Origin: Streptomyces sp. NBC_00306
Lineage (GTDB): Bacteria > Actinomycetota > Actinomycetes > Streptomycetales > Streptomycetaceae
Reading direction: 5' to 3'
DNA: 64,000 bases
NCBI RefSeq assembly: GCF_036169555.1
Contig: NZ_CP108032.1
Coordinates: 6,510,001-6,574,000 of the forward strand
The position numbers and the translations under genes are program-made. Below, piece by piece: positions 1 through 8,990 of the stretch. Positions within the stretch are counted from its first letter, which is position 1; every line of letters begins with the position of its first letter. Below the pieces are notes generated by a model. That model made no database searches. It was not told where the DNA came from and saw only the letters and a program-made list of their open reading frames with translations.

Positions 1-1236
<1,236 letters not shown>

Positions 1237-1250
1237 TCCCTCCTCGCGCC

Positions 1251-1292
1251 AACGGTCCCCGCCCCGGTCCTGACCCCGGGACGGGGACCGTT
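1251..1292 (+). terminator. Hairpin terminator after gcl
   Basis: Arms 1251-1267 and 1276-1292 pair over 17 bp with one mismatch, the loop is 8 nt, and a short T run follows. It begins 14 nt after the gcl stop codon, as expected for an intrinsic terminator. Confidence 0.85.
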
Positions 1293-1445
1293 TCCCTTGT
1301 CCGGGACGCTCTTCGCGCACGCCTCACCCGTCTGATCATCTGATAACAAGCCCCATGGTCTCCTTCCCGTGGTCGGCTGCCGGGCAGCCGACAGAACCGG
1401 ACCATGCCCCGAGGAGGGCGGCGGCCGGCGTTCCGGCGCAGCCGC

Positions 1446-2531
1446 TCAGCGCAGCACGGCCGCCAGCAGATCGGAGCCCAGCGCCGTCAGTTCGGCCGGC
1501 TTGAGGATGTGACGGACGTACCGGCCGTCCCGCTGTGCCGTGAGCAGGCCCGCGCGGCGCAGGACGGCGAGGTGGCGGGAGACCTCGGGGCGTGAGAGTT
1601 CCCAGGCGTGGGCCAGTTCGCTGGTGGTGTGCGGGCCGCGGGCGAGGGTGCGCAGCAGCCGCAGCCGTACCGGATGGGCGAGCGCCTCCAGCCGGAGTGT
1701 GACCGTGTCGAGTGATACCGGCTCTGATGGAGTCGGCTCGGCCACGGGGTACTGCACCACCGGCTGCCACCCGGGCGCGTGGACGGCCACCAGGTGGGGG
1801 CGGCCGAAGACGCTGGGGATGAAGGTGACGCCGGTGCCATGGGCGGAGGTCGCCTTGTCCTGCACCTTGTCCACGAAGATGCAGTCGCCGTCCGGTGCCA
1901 GGGTGACCGCGGCGGAGACGGATGCGAGTGCCGGCCCGACGCCGTGGTGCTTCAGCAGGTCGTTCTTCACGCGCAGATCGGTGGCGAGCTGCACGGCGGC
2001 GCCCGCCCAGGCGGCGTCGAAGAAGGCCTCGGCGCACTGTTCGAGGGTGTGGCGCACCCGCGCCCGTACAGCGGCCGGGTCGGCGAGCAGTCGTTCCGCG
2101 AAGGCCTCTTGCAGCGCACCGCGGGCCTGGGCGAGGTCCAGGGCCCGCTCGCGCGCCGCCGCGTCGGTGAGCGGCGACGGCGCAGCGAAGTGGACCCTGC
2201 TGCTGCCGCACGTGGTGACCAGCGCGGCGGTCACATACGTTGCGTCGTCGATGCGGTCCACGTCGTCCAGCTCCTCGGCGAGGGTGGGCCGTGGCCGGGC
2301 GGGGAGCAGGAAGTCCGCCTGTGAGGAACGCCAGAGGAACTCGGCCTCCCTGAGCCGCTCGGCCAGTTCCGGACGCAGCCCGGCCCAGACATCGCCTGCC
2401 CAGCCGGCGAGCTGCGGATGATGCCCGGGTTCGGCCAGTACGTGCAGCATCGCGGTCAGCTCGGCCAGCGGGGAGGCGGCGAACCGCAGTCGCTCGGACG
2501 GCAGGCCGCTGATGTCGATCCTCAACGTCAT
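1446..2531 (-). CDS. DUF5937-type transcriptional regulator with C-terminal ArsR-like winged helix
   Basis: The 361-aa protein starts MTLRIDISGLPSERLRF, typical of the DUF5937 N-terminal domain of Streptomyces regulators. Residues about 275-350 form an ArsR/SmtB-like winged helix (ALAHPVRLRLLRTLARG, then RPEVSRHLAVLRRAGLL). No metal-binding CxC motif is seen in the HTH, so metal sensing is not implied. It is divergent from an MFS transporter with about 100 bp between them, and that interval carries a perfect 12-bp inverted repeat. By analogy with such pairs it probably represses the exporter; the ligand is unknown. Confidence 0.8.
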   Translation of the reverse strand: MTLRIDISGLPSERLRFAASPLAELTAMLHVLAEPGHHPQLAGWAGDVWAGLRPELAERLREAEFLWRSSQADFLLPARPRPTLAEELDDVDRIDDATYVTAALVTTCGSSRVHFAAPSPLTDAAARERALDLAQARGALQEAFAERLLADPAAVRARVRHTLEQCAEAFFDAAWAGAAVQLATDLRVKNDLLKHHGVGPALASVSAAVTLAPDGDCIFVDKVQDKATSAHGTGVTFIPSVFGRPHLVAVHAPGWQPVVQYPVAEPTPSEPVSLDTVTLRLEALAHPVRLRLLRTLARGPHTTSELAHAWELSRPEVSRHLAVLRRAGLLTAQRDGRYVRHILKPAELTALGSDLLAAVLR

Positions 2532-2565
2532 CGCCTCATCATCACCGACCGGACGGCCGGTGATG

Positions 2566-2596
2566 GCGTCGGTTGACAGTGTCCGTCAACCGACGC
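2566..2596. promoter_or_regulatory. Perfect 12-bp inverted repeat, candidate operator for the divergent regulator/MFS pair
   Basis: Arms GCGTCGGTTGAC (2566-2577) and GTCAACCGACGC (2585-2596) are exact reverse complements around 7 nt. The site lies 34 bp before the MFS start and 34 bp before the regulator start, so a bound protein could block both promoters. A weaker repeat, TCACCG...CGGTGA, sits at 2542-2563. Operator function is inferred from position and symmetry. Confidence 0.6.
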
Positions 2597-2630
2597 GGCA
2601 AGCCCGGCGGCCGACCGCACCGTTGACGCC

Positions 2631-3956
2631 ATGCCAACCACCACCAAGATCCGGCCCCGCGCCCTCGTCCGTGCCACTGGAGGCCCCCGCTATGCCGTGG
2701 CCCTGGTCGTGGACGCACTCGGCACCGGCCTGCTGCGGCCCTTTCTGCTGCTCTACGGGGTGATGGTGCTGAGGCTGTCCGCGCCCGCCACCGGCGTCGC
2801 CATGACGGCGGGTGTCGTCGTGGGCCTGATGTGCATGCCCGCGGTCGGCCGATGGCTGGACCGGGGCGCGCGCAGCACGGTCGTGGCGGCATCGATGCTG
2901 GTGCGGGTGCTGGGCGTTGTCCTGCTGCTGGCCACACCGGCGGGGTACGTCTGGCCGTTCGCGGCGGCGGCGCTTCTCCTCGGCATCGGCAACCAGGCAT
3001 GGCCGGCCGCCCATGCGGCTCTCGTGGCCACGGTCGCCCACGGCCGGGAACGCGACACCGCGCTCGCGGCGGGCCGCGCCCTGCGCAACGCCGGTATGGG
3101 AGTGGGCGCGCTCCTCGCCACCATATGTCTGGCGGGCGGCGCCACCGCTTTGCAGGCGCTGGCCGCCGTGACCGGGCTGGCGTATCTCACCGCGGCGGCC
3201 CTGGCGTGGTCGGTCCGACTGCGCGCCGATCCGGCCGCTGCCCCGCCCGAGGGCGGTGACGACGGGCCGCCGCCCCGGATGCGGGCGCTGCTCGCGGCCA
3301 ACGTGGTGTACGCCTTCTGCCTCAATGTCCCCGAAATCGCGCTCCCCCTGGTCCTGGTGACCCAGTTGCACGCGTCCCCGGTGTGGTCGGCGGCGATCTT
3401 CGTGGCCAACACGGTGCTGGTGGTCACCCTCCAGGTTCCGCTGACCGTCCTGATGTCCCGCTTCCCCCGGCGGACGGTGCTGGCTCTCGCGGGTGTGGTC
3501 CTCGCCGCGTCCTACCTCGGCTTCCTGGCGGCGTTGTCACTGGGACACGGCTGGGGCGCACCGGCCGTCGCCGTGGTGTCCGTGGTCTGCACCCTCGGCG
3601 AGATCCTCTATGCCGGCAGCGCCACCGCGCTCGTCACCGCTGTCGCTCCGGCCCATGTCCTGGGACGGACCCTCGCCCGCTTCGAGCTCTCCACCGGCTT
3701 CGGCCTGGCGGTCTCCCCGGCGGTCATCACCGCTCTCGCACCGCTCGGCCCGGCTGCTCTCTGGGGCACCCTGGCCGGTGCGACCCTCGTCTCCGCCTCC
3801 GCTTTTGCTCCGTCAGCCGCCGACCAGGGCCGGGAGATCCCCGGCGGCGCTCGGGTGGGCCCCGGCCCCTATGCGGTGGTGCGTTCCCGTTCCGCGGCGA
3901 TCGCCCGGCGCAGCGCCTCCAGTTTGAGGGGAAGCAGCGGGCGCAGACCGTCGTAG
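2631..3956 (+). CDS. MFS transporter, probable efflux protein
   Basis: The 441-aa polytopic membrane protein has about 12 hydrophobic segments. The motif between TM2 and TM3 is visible as MPAVGRWLDRGARS, the loop-2 signature of the major facilitator superfamily. The pairing with an ArsR-like regulator suggests drug or metabolite export; the substrate cannot be read from the sequence. The last ~35 residues (after SAADQGREIPGG) are Arg/Ser-rich, not membrane-like, and run antisense through the 3' end of the convergent recombinase-like gene for 88 nt. The original gene may have ended earlier and lost its stop by rearrangement. Confidence 0.85.
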   Translation: MPTTTKIRPRALVRATGGPRYAVALVVDALGTGLLRPFLLLYGVMVLRLSAPATGVAMTAGVVVGLMCMPAVGRWLDRGARSTVVAASMLVRVLGVVLLLATPAGYVWPFAAAALLLGIGNQAWPAAHAALVATVAHGRERDTALAAGRALRNAGMGVGALLATICLAGGATALQALAAVTGLAYLTAAALAWSVRLRADPAAAPPEGGDDGPPPRMRALLAANVVYAFCLNVPEIALPLVLVTQLHASPVWSAAIFVANTVLVVTLQVPLTVLMSRFPRRTVLALAGVVLAASYLGFLAALSLGHGWGAPAVAVVSVVCTLGEILYAGSATALVTAVAPAHVLGRTLARFELSTGFGLAVSPAVITALAPLGPAALWGTLAGATLVSASAFAPSAADQGREIPGGARVGPGPYAVVRSRSAAIARRSASSLRGSSGRRPS

Positions 3957-4777
3957 CGCAGACGGCCGACGCGGTAGGAGGTGATGAGGCCGTTCTCCTC
4001 CAGGGGCATGCCGGCGGGACGCAGTACGGTACGGCCGTCCTCGTCGAGGATCCCGTCATGGTTCATCCAGAGCGAGACCCAGAGCTTGCTGGTGCCGTGG
4101 GTGCGCCGGACGAGTTCCGCGCGCAGCGGCAGCCATCTGTCCAGGGCCGCGCGGGTCAGCGGTGAGGTGTCGATCCACTCACCCGGCTCCGCGCCGACGA
4201 CGGCCCCGCCCTGTGGGTGCCGCTCGATGTAGACGGCGGCGTTGCCGTCCGCCAGATGGGCCAGGCGCTGCCCGATCAACTCGCCGCTGCGTGCGGCGGT
4301 GTCCAGCTCCATACAGAGCACGGCCGTCAGTCGGGTCTGCGCGGGGGACATGGCGCCGCCGAGGTACCTGTCGAGCTGCCGGCGCAGCGCCGAGAGCGTC
4401 GCCTGCCGCGGGACGGGGCGCAACGCGACTTCCCCGCCTGCCAGTTGTGGAGCGGGCATGCCGTGGGCCTCGCGCAGGAGGTCGACGCACCGGCGCCGGA
4501 TCTCGTTCGTCGGCCCGGAGGTGGGCGGGTGGCCGCCCGCGACGCGGCGGGCCCGCAGCGCACCGGATTCGGCGAGGCGCAGATACGGGGTGATGGCGTC
4601 CTCTTCGAGGAGGCGTCGCAGGCTGCGCCGTGCGCCGACGGGCAGTGCGCCGCGGGTCAGCGCCCGGTCCATCTCGCCGCGGACCATGTCGAGCTGCCGC
4701 CGGCGCGCTTCGCCGACGCCGAGCTCGTCGAGGAGCCCGTCGAGGGCGTTGACCGCGGCGAATGTCGACGTGGGCAT
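3869..4777 (-). CDS. Tyrosine-recombinase-like protein lacking a recognisable catalytic tyrosine
   Basis: The 302-aa protein is not recognised with certainty. Its middle resembles the catalytic core of tyrosine recombinases: AARSGELIGQRLAHLAD matches the Arg-I block (xxR-xGEL-xxL), followed by PLTRAALDRWLPLRAEL and then GLITSYRVGRLRYDG where the HxxR block would lie. No clear HxLRH motif or C-terminal nucleophilic Tyr is visible, so it may be inactive or use the fold for DNA binding only. The N-terminal ~140 residues are helical. It is convergent with, and overlaps, the MFS gene; a perfect 19-bp palindrome lies 45 bp before its start. Confidence 0.5.
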   Translation of the reverse strand: MPTSTFAAVNALDGLLDELGVGEARRRQLDMVRGEMDRALTRGALPVGARRSLRRLLEEDAITPYLRLAESGALRARRVAGGHPPTSGPTNEIRRRCVDLLREAHGMPAPQLAGGEVALRPVPRQATLSALRRQLDRYLGGAMSPAQTRLTAVLCMELDTAARSGELIGQRLAHLADGNAAVYIERHPQGGAVVGAEPGEWIDTSPLTRAALDRWLPLRAELVRRTHGTSKLWVSLWMNHDGILDEDGRTVLRPAGMPLEENGLITSYRVGRLRYDGLRPLLPLKLEALRRAIAAERERTTA

Positions 4778-4821
4778 GGGGTGATTGTGGCGTACGGCCG
4801 GGGTGTGCGCCGGGAAATGAG

Positions 4822-4865
4822 GTGAGGGCGTGGAGTACGGGACCGTCCGTACTCCACGCCCTCAC
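4822..4865. repeat. Perfect 19-bp inverted repeat with 6-nt loop
   Basis: Arms 4822-4840 and 4847-4865 are exact reverse complements; the left arm begins GTGAGGGCGTGG. It stands 45 bp upstream of the recombinase-like gene and about 240 bp beyond the catalase terminator. It could be a second transcription stop for leftward transcripts, an operator, or a recombination site. The rest of 4866-5104 shows no gene I can support. Confidence 0.75.
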
Positions 4866-5104
4866 GTATGTGGTGCCGCCCGACGGAGCGAGGCTGGCGC
4901 GACAGGACATTCGCACCGCCGGACGGAGTCTGTTGTCTGGCTGGGACCGCGGCGGCGGCGATTGGTCCCGGGAGGCCGCCTCCTTCTGGTCAAGAAGCGG
5001 CTTCCGGAGCCTTCACCACCGCACTGGCATCGCACGACCGCCGCGGTCCTCGCCTTCGCCCGCTCGGCGGACCACCCCTCATTCGGGTCCGCCGTGCGGG
5101 CTCG

Positions 5105-5141
5105 GCGCCCAGGACATGACCTCCCGTCAGTTCCTGGGCGC
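5105..5141 (-). terminator. Catalase terminator hairpin
   Basis: Ten-bp perfect arms GCGCCCAGGA (5105-5114) and TCCTGGGCGC (5132-5141) enclose a further TGAC/GTCA pairing. The hairpin begins 11 nt past the catalase stop in the leftward direction. There is no U-tract, as is usual in Streptomyces. Confidence 0.7.
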
Positions 5142-5152
5142 AGTCGGTGCCC

Positions 5153-6610
5153 TCAGTCCTCGCGCAGGGCGCGGACCGCTTCCTCGACGCGCTTGCCGTA
5201 GTCGGCGTCGGCGGCGTGGAAGTGGGCGAGGTTCCTCTCGATGACATCGTCCCGGCCGACCTGGGACAGACCGCCGGCGATGTTCGCGACGAGGCGCTGC
5301 TTCTCGTCCTCGGACATCAGCCGGTAGAGCTCGCCGGCCTGGAAGAAGTCGTCGTCCTTGACGTGGGCGGGGGCCGCGTGGGTGCCCGTCCAGCCCTGCA
5401 CGGCGAGCGGTGCGGACTGGGCGCCGTCGCTCTGCGCCGGTCCCGCGTACGAGTTGGGCTCGTAGTTCTTCTCGTGGCGCGAGCCGTTGCGGGTGGCCAT
5501 GATGCCGTCGCGGCCGTAGTTCTGCGCCGTCGTCGCCTTGGGGGCGTTCACCGGCAGCAGGGTGTGGTTGACGCCGAGGCGGTAGCGGTGCGCGTCCGCG
5601 TAGGCGAACAGCCGGCCCTGGAGCATCTTGTCCGGCGAGGGGCCGATGCCGGGAACGAAGTTGTTCGGGGAGAACGCCGCCTGCTCGACCTCGGCGAAGA
5701 CGTTCTCGGGGTTGCGGTCGAGCACCAGCCGGCCGACGCGCTGGAGCGGGTAGTCGGCGTGCGGCCAGACCTTGGTGAGGTCGAACGGGTTGAAGCGGTA
5801 GTCGGCCGCTTCGGCCGCCGGCATGACCTGCACGTACAGCGTCCAGGACGGGTTGACGCCGCGTTCGATGGCCTGGAGCAGGTCGGTCTGGTGCGAGTTG
5901 GCGTCCGAGCCGACGACTTCGGCGGCCTGCTCCGAGGAGAGGCAGCGGATGCCCTGGTTGGTCTTGAAGTGGTACTTGACGAAGAAGGCGTCGCCCTCGG
6001 CGTTCGTCCACTGGTAGGTGTGCGAGCCGTAGCCGTTCATGTGGCGGTACGAGGCGGGGATGCCGCGGTCGCCCATGAGCCAGGTGATCTGGTGGGTGGA
6101 CTCGGGGGAGTGCGCCCAGAAGTCCCAGACGTTGTCCGGCTCCTGCTTGCCCGTGAAGGGGTCGCGCTTCTGGGAGTGGATGAAGTCGGGGAACTTGATC
6201 GGGTCCTTGATGAAGAACACCGGGGTGTTGTTGCCGACGAGGTCGTAGTTGCCCTCTTCGGTGTAGAACTTCAGGGCGAAGCCGCGCGGGTCGCGGACCG
6301 CGTCCGCGCCGCCGAGCGAGTCGGCGACGGTGGAGAAGCGGATGAAGGTCTCGGTGCGCTTGCCCACCGCGGAGAGGAAGTCTGCCTTGGTGAAGCCGGT
6401 GACGTCGTCGGTGACCTCGAAGTAGCCGTGTGCGCCGGAGCCGCGGGCGTGCACCACGCGCTCCGGGATCCGCTCGCGGTTGAAGCGGGCGAGCTTCTCC
6501 AGGAGGTGCTGGTCCTGGAGGAGGAGCGGGCCACCGACGCCGGCGGTGGCGGAGTTCTGGTTGTCGGCGACCGGGGCGCCTGACTCGGTCGTAAGCACAC
6601 GCTGCGTCAT
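5153..6610 (-). CDS. katA: Monofunctional heme catalase
   Basis: The 485-aa small-subunit clade catalase decomposes H2O2. The active-site His is in the block RIPERVVHARGSGAHGYFEV, the distal Asn in the GGADAVRDPRGFALKFY...NLVGNNTPVFFIKDP region, and the proximal heme ligand Tyr in RLFAYADAHRYRLGVN. Length is normal for the family. It sits between glyoxylate and urate genes; uricase downstream makes H2O2, which gives a metabolic reason for the placement. A 17-bp palindrome shared with the uricase promoter lies about 80 bp upstream of its start, so co-regulation is likely. A separate promoter is implied by the 203-bp gap after garR. Confidence 0.95.
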   Translation of the reverse strand: MTQRVLTTESGAPVADNQNSATAGVGGPLLLQDQHLLEKLARFNRERIPERVVHARGSGAHGYFEVTDDVTGFTKADFLSAVGKRTETFIRFSTVADSLGGADAVRDPRGFALKFYTEEGNYDLVGNNTPVFFIKDPIKFPDFIHSQKRDPFTGKQEPDNVWDFWAHSPESTHQITWLMGDRGIPASYRHMNGYGSHTYQWTNAEGDAFFVKYHFKTNQGIRCLSSEQAAEVVGSDANSHQTDLLQAIERGVNPSWTLYVQVMPAAEAADYRFNPFDLTKVWPHADYPLQRVGRLVLDRNPENVFAEVEQAAFSPNNFVPGIGPSPDKMLQGRLFAYADAHRYRLGVNHTLLPVNAPKATTAQNYGRDGIMATRNGSRHEKNYEPNSYAGPAQSDGAQSAPLAVQGWTGTHAAPAHVKDDDFFQAGELYRLMSEDEKQRLVANIAGGLSQVGRDDVIERNLAHFHAADADYGKRVEEAVRALRED

Positions 6611-6690
6611 GGTGGCGGGTCTGACCTTCCGTACTGAAGCTGTTGATGCGGCCGGCGGTGCGAGGAGCGTAATTTCGCCCCGGAGGCGGC

Positions 6691-6707
6691 GTCAACAGTT
6701 TGTTGAA
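6691..6707. promoter_or_regulatory. TTCAACA-type operator upstream of catalase
   Basis: On the minus strand this reads TTCAACAAACTGTTGAC. It differs at one base from the site before the uricase operon (9452-9468) and matches the palindrome TTCAACANNNTGTTGAA also found before allB and aceB. The shared occurrence supports function; the binding protein is unidentified. Confidence 0.65.
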
Positions 6708-6813
6708 AACGAAGTGTGGTGTTCCGGACGGCGCCGGCGCCTGGGCGCGACAGGACAGGTGTCAGCGCCGACGCCGCCCGGAAATCAGGGGGCCCCGAGC
6801 GAGGGCCGGTTGC

Positions 6814-7716
6814 TCAGACCTGCTGGCCGGAGAGCCGCTCGACGGCGCGCAGCAGGGCCGAGTGGTCCAGGCCGCCGTCGCCCTGCGCGCGCAGGGAGGC
6901 GACCAGTTGGGCGACCACGGCGCCGACGGGCAGCGCGGCACCGACATTGCGGGCGGCGTCCGTGACGATGCCCATGTCCTTGTGGTGCAGGTCGATCCGG
7001 AAGCCGGGCTTGAAGTCGCGGTTCAGGAAGTTGTCCTTCTTGCGGGTCAGCACGGTGGAGCCGGCGAGGCCGCCGTTGAGCACGTCGAGTGCGGCCTGGA
7101 GGTTCACGCCGGACTTCTCCAGGAAGACCACGGCCTCGGCGCACGCCTGGATGTTCACGGCGACGATCAGCTGGTTGGCGGCCTTCACCGTCTGGCCGGA
7201 GCCGTGGGGGCCGCACAGCACGATGGTCTTGCCGAGAGCTTCGAGGATCGGCAGAGCGGTGTCGAAGTCGCTCTGCTCACCGCCGACCATGATGGACAGC
7301 ACGGCCTCGATCGCGCCGGCCTCGCCGCCGGAGACCGGGGCGTCGAGGACGCGCAGGCCCTTCTCGGCGGCGGCCTTCGCCAGGTCGACGGAGGTCTGCG
7401 GGGTGATCGACGACATGTCGATGATCAGTGCGCCGGACCGGGCGTTCTCCAGGATGCCGTCCGGGCCGTACGCGATGGCCTCGACCTGCGGGGACGCCGG
7501 CACCATCGTGATGACCACGTCGGCGTCCTTGACGGCCTCGGCGATCGAGGACGCGACGGTGCCGCCGGCCGCGGCGAGCCGGTCGAGCTTGTCCTGCTCC
7601 AGCGTGAAGCCGGTGACGGAGTAGCCGGCCTTCAGCAGGTTCTCGGACATGGGGGAGCCCATGATGCCGAGACCGATCCACGCGATCGCCGGGCGGGAAT
7701 CTGCGAGATTGCTCAT
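6814..7716 (-). CDS. garR: Tartronate semialdehyde reductase (2-hydroxy-3-oxopropionate reductase)
   Basis: The 300-aa beta-hydroxyacid dehydrogenase reduces tartronate semialdehyde to D-glycerate with NAD(P)H. The N-terminal Rossmann motif is AWIGLGIMGSPMSENLLKAGY. The substrate-binding block DAPVSGGEAGAIEAVLSIMVGG and the catalytic Lys block GSGQTVKAANQLIV are both present. It lies 38 bp downstream of hyi on the same strand, so the two probably form one operon, using the product of Gcl. Confidence 0.93.
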   Translation of the reverse strand: MSNLADSRPAIAWIGLGIMGSPMSENLLKAGYSVTGFTLEQDKLDRLAAAGGTVASSIAEAVKDADVVITMVPASPQVEAIAYGPDGILENARSGALIIDMSSITPQTSVDLAKAAAEKGLRVLDAPVSGGEAGAIEAVLSIMVGGEQSDFDTALPILEALGKTIVLCGPHGSGQTVKAANQLIVAVNIQACAEAVVFLEKSGVNLQAALDVLNGGLAGSTVLTRKKDNFLNRDFKPGFRIDLHHKDMGIVTDAARNVGAALPVGAVVAQLVASLRAQGDGGLDHSALLRAVERLSGQQV

Positions 7717-7754
7717 GAGGGTGCCTTCCTGAACACTTCTGTACGTCTGTGAGT

Positions 7755-8615
7755 TCAGCGCGCAGCGCGCGCCTCGGCCGGGAGCCAGTCGAAGGACTCG
7801 GCGCTCGGCCGGTCGCCGGCCTTGTACTCCAGGCCCACCCAGCCCTCGTATCCGGCCTTCGTCAGCTCATCGAGGAGCTGCTCCAGCGGGAGCGAGCCGG
7901 TGCCCGGGGCGCCGCGGCCGGGGTTGTCGGCGATCTGCACGTGGCCGGTCTTGTCGGCGTAGGCCGCGATGACCTGGCTGACGTCCTCGCCGTTCATCGA
8001 CAGGTGGTAGATGTCGAGCAGGAACTTGGCGTTCCCGAGGCCGGTCGCCGCGTTGACCCGGTCGATGACCTCGATCGCGGCCGGGGCGCTCACCAGCGGG
8101 TAGAGCGGGGACTCCGGCTTGTTGAGGGTCTCGACGAGCAGGATCGCCCCGATGCGGTCGGCCGCGCGGGCGGCCAGCACCAGGTTCTCCAGGGCGAGGG
8201 TGTCCTGGATCTGCGGGTTCACGTCCTCGACGCGGTTGCCGTAGAGGGCGTTGAGCGCCTTGCAGCCCACCGAGGCGGCGAAGTCCGCCGCCACCTCGAT
8301 GTTGGCGCGGAAGCGGTCGGACTCCTTGCCGGGCACGGAGAGCGCGCCGCGGTCGGGGCCCGGCAGCTGCCCGGCGTAGAAGTTCAGCCCCACCAGCTGG
8401 GTGCCGGCGTCGTCGAGCGCCTTCTTGAGGGCGTCGAGCTCGGCCTGCGCCGGGGTGGGGGTCTCGATCCAGGGCCACCACAGCTCGACCGCCGTGAAGC
8501 CCGCCGCGGCGGCTGCCGCGGGGCGCTCCAGGAGCGGGAGTTCCGTGAAGAGGATCGAAAGGTTCACATCGAAGCGCTGGTCGGTGCCGTGCTTGTCCGT
8601 GGAAGAGGGGGCCAT
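7755..8615 (-). CDS. hyi: Hydroxypyruvate isomerase / TIM-barrel isomerase of glyoxylate metabolism
   Basis: The 286-aa AP-endonuclease-2-like TIM barrel interconverts tartronate semialdehyde and hydroxypyruvate. It begins RFDVNLSILFTELPLLERPAAAAAAGFTAVELWWPW, the Hyi N-terminal signature; metal-site Glu residues appear in ILLVETLNK and near the C-terminal VGLEYK. It is the first gene of the hyi-garR operon. Two 15-bp operators 21 bp apart lie 16-51 bp upstream of the start, suggesting control by the IclR regulator encoded at 50 kb. Confidence 0.93.
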   Translation of the reverse strand: MAPSSTDKHGTDQRFDVNLSILFTELPLLERPAAAAAAGFTAVELWWPWIETPTPAQAELDALKKALDDAGTQLVGLNFYAGQLPGPDRGALSVPGKESDRFRANIEVAADFAASVGCKALNALYGNRVEDVNPQIQDTLALENLVLAARAADRIGAILLVETLNKPESPLYPLVSAPAAIEVIDRVNAATGLGNAKFLLDIYHLSMNGEDVSQVIAAYADKTGHVQIADNPGRGAPGTGSLPLEQLLDELTKAGYEGWVGLEYKAGDRPSAESFDWLPAEARAAR

Positions 8616-8630
8616 GAGGCTGTGCGCTCC

Positions 8631-8666
8631 TTCCGTATTGCGGAAGTCAGTTTCTGCTTAACGGAA
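8631..8666. promoter_or_regulatory. Paired operators before hyi-garR, 21-bp spacing
   Basis: Site 1 is TTCCGTATTGCGGAA (8631-8645), a perfect palindrome outside its 5-nt centre. Site 2 is TTCTGCTTAACGGAA (8652-8666), with the same 5-5-5 layout. The start-to-start distance is 21 bp, identical to the pairs before aceB and in the allR/allB interval. This matches the dimer-of-dimers binding mode of IclR-family regulators; assignment to the IclR protein in this window is inference. Confidence 0.75.
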
Positions 8667-8732
8667 GATTGCAGGCGGTCCGTCGAACTTGTCAAGGGGC
8701 CATCTCCGATTTCGCCTCTCTCGCGTTAGGTT

Positions 8733-8990
8733 GTGCGCGTGCGATTGAGAGTGGAGTTCACGACCGAGCCCTTCGACCTGGACGAAGCGCCCGCCCATGC
8801 CGTGGTGGCCCGTGAGGTCGTCCAGTCGGCCGAACTCGACGCCGTCGATGTGGGGCCGTTCGGCAACACGGCCGAGGGCGACGCCGATGCCGTGCTCACG
8901 GCGGTCGACGCGCTCGTGCGCCGCTCCCTGGAGGCCGGCGCCACCCGGGTCTCGCTCCAGATCAACGTGGTCGGGGAGGGCGAGAAGTGA
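8733..8990 (+). CDS. Small thiamine-binding (Thiamine_BP/DUF77-type) domain protein
   Basis: The 85-aa protein matches the MTH1187/DUF77 family in VGPFGNTAEGDADAVLTAVDALVRRSLEAGATRVSLQINV, a ferredoxin-like fold described as thiamine binding. A GTG start is used (a second GTG six bases in is possible); the ribosome site is weak. Its stop overlaps the GTG start of the next gene, so the two are translationally coupled. The physiological role is unknown; in Streptomyces it accompanies uricase genes. Confidence 0.7.
   Translation: MRVRLRVEFTTEPFDLDEAPAHAVVAREVVQSAELDAVDVGPFGNTAEGDADAVLTAVDALVRRSLEAGATRVSLQINVVGEGEK

Noticed and set aside
6626..6640. TTCCGTACTGAAG before catalase as a further IclR-type site
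   Set aside because: Only one half fits TTCYRN5YRGAA and no partner lies 21 bp away.
8691..8700. GTCAAGG near 8690 as another GntR operator half
   Set aside because: Shares only a few bases with the 61223/62138 core and has no symmetric partner.
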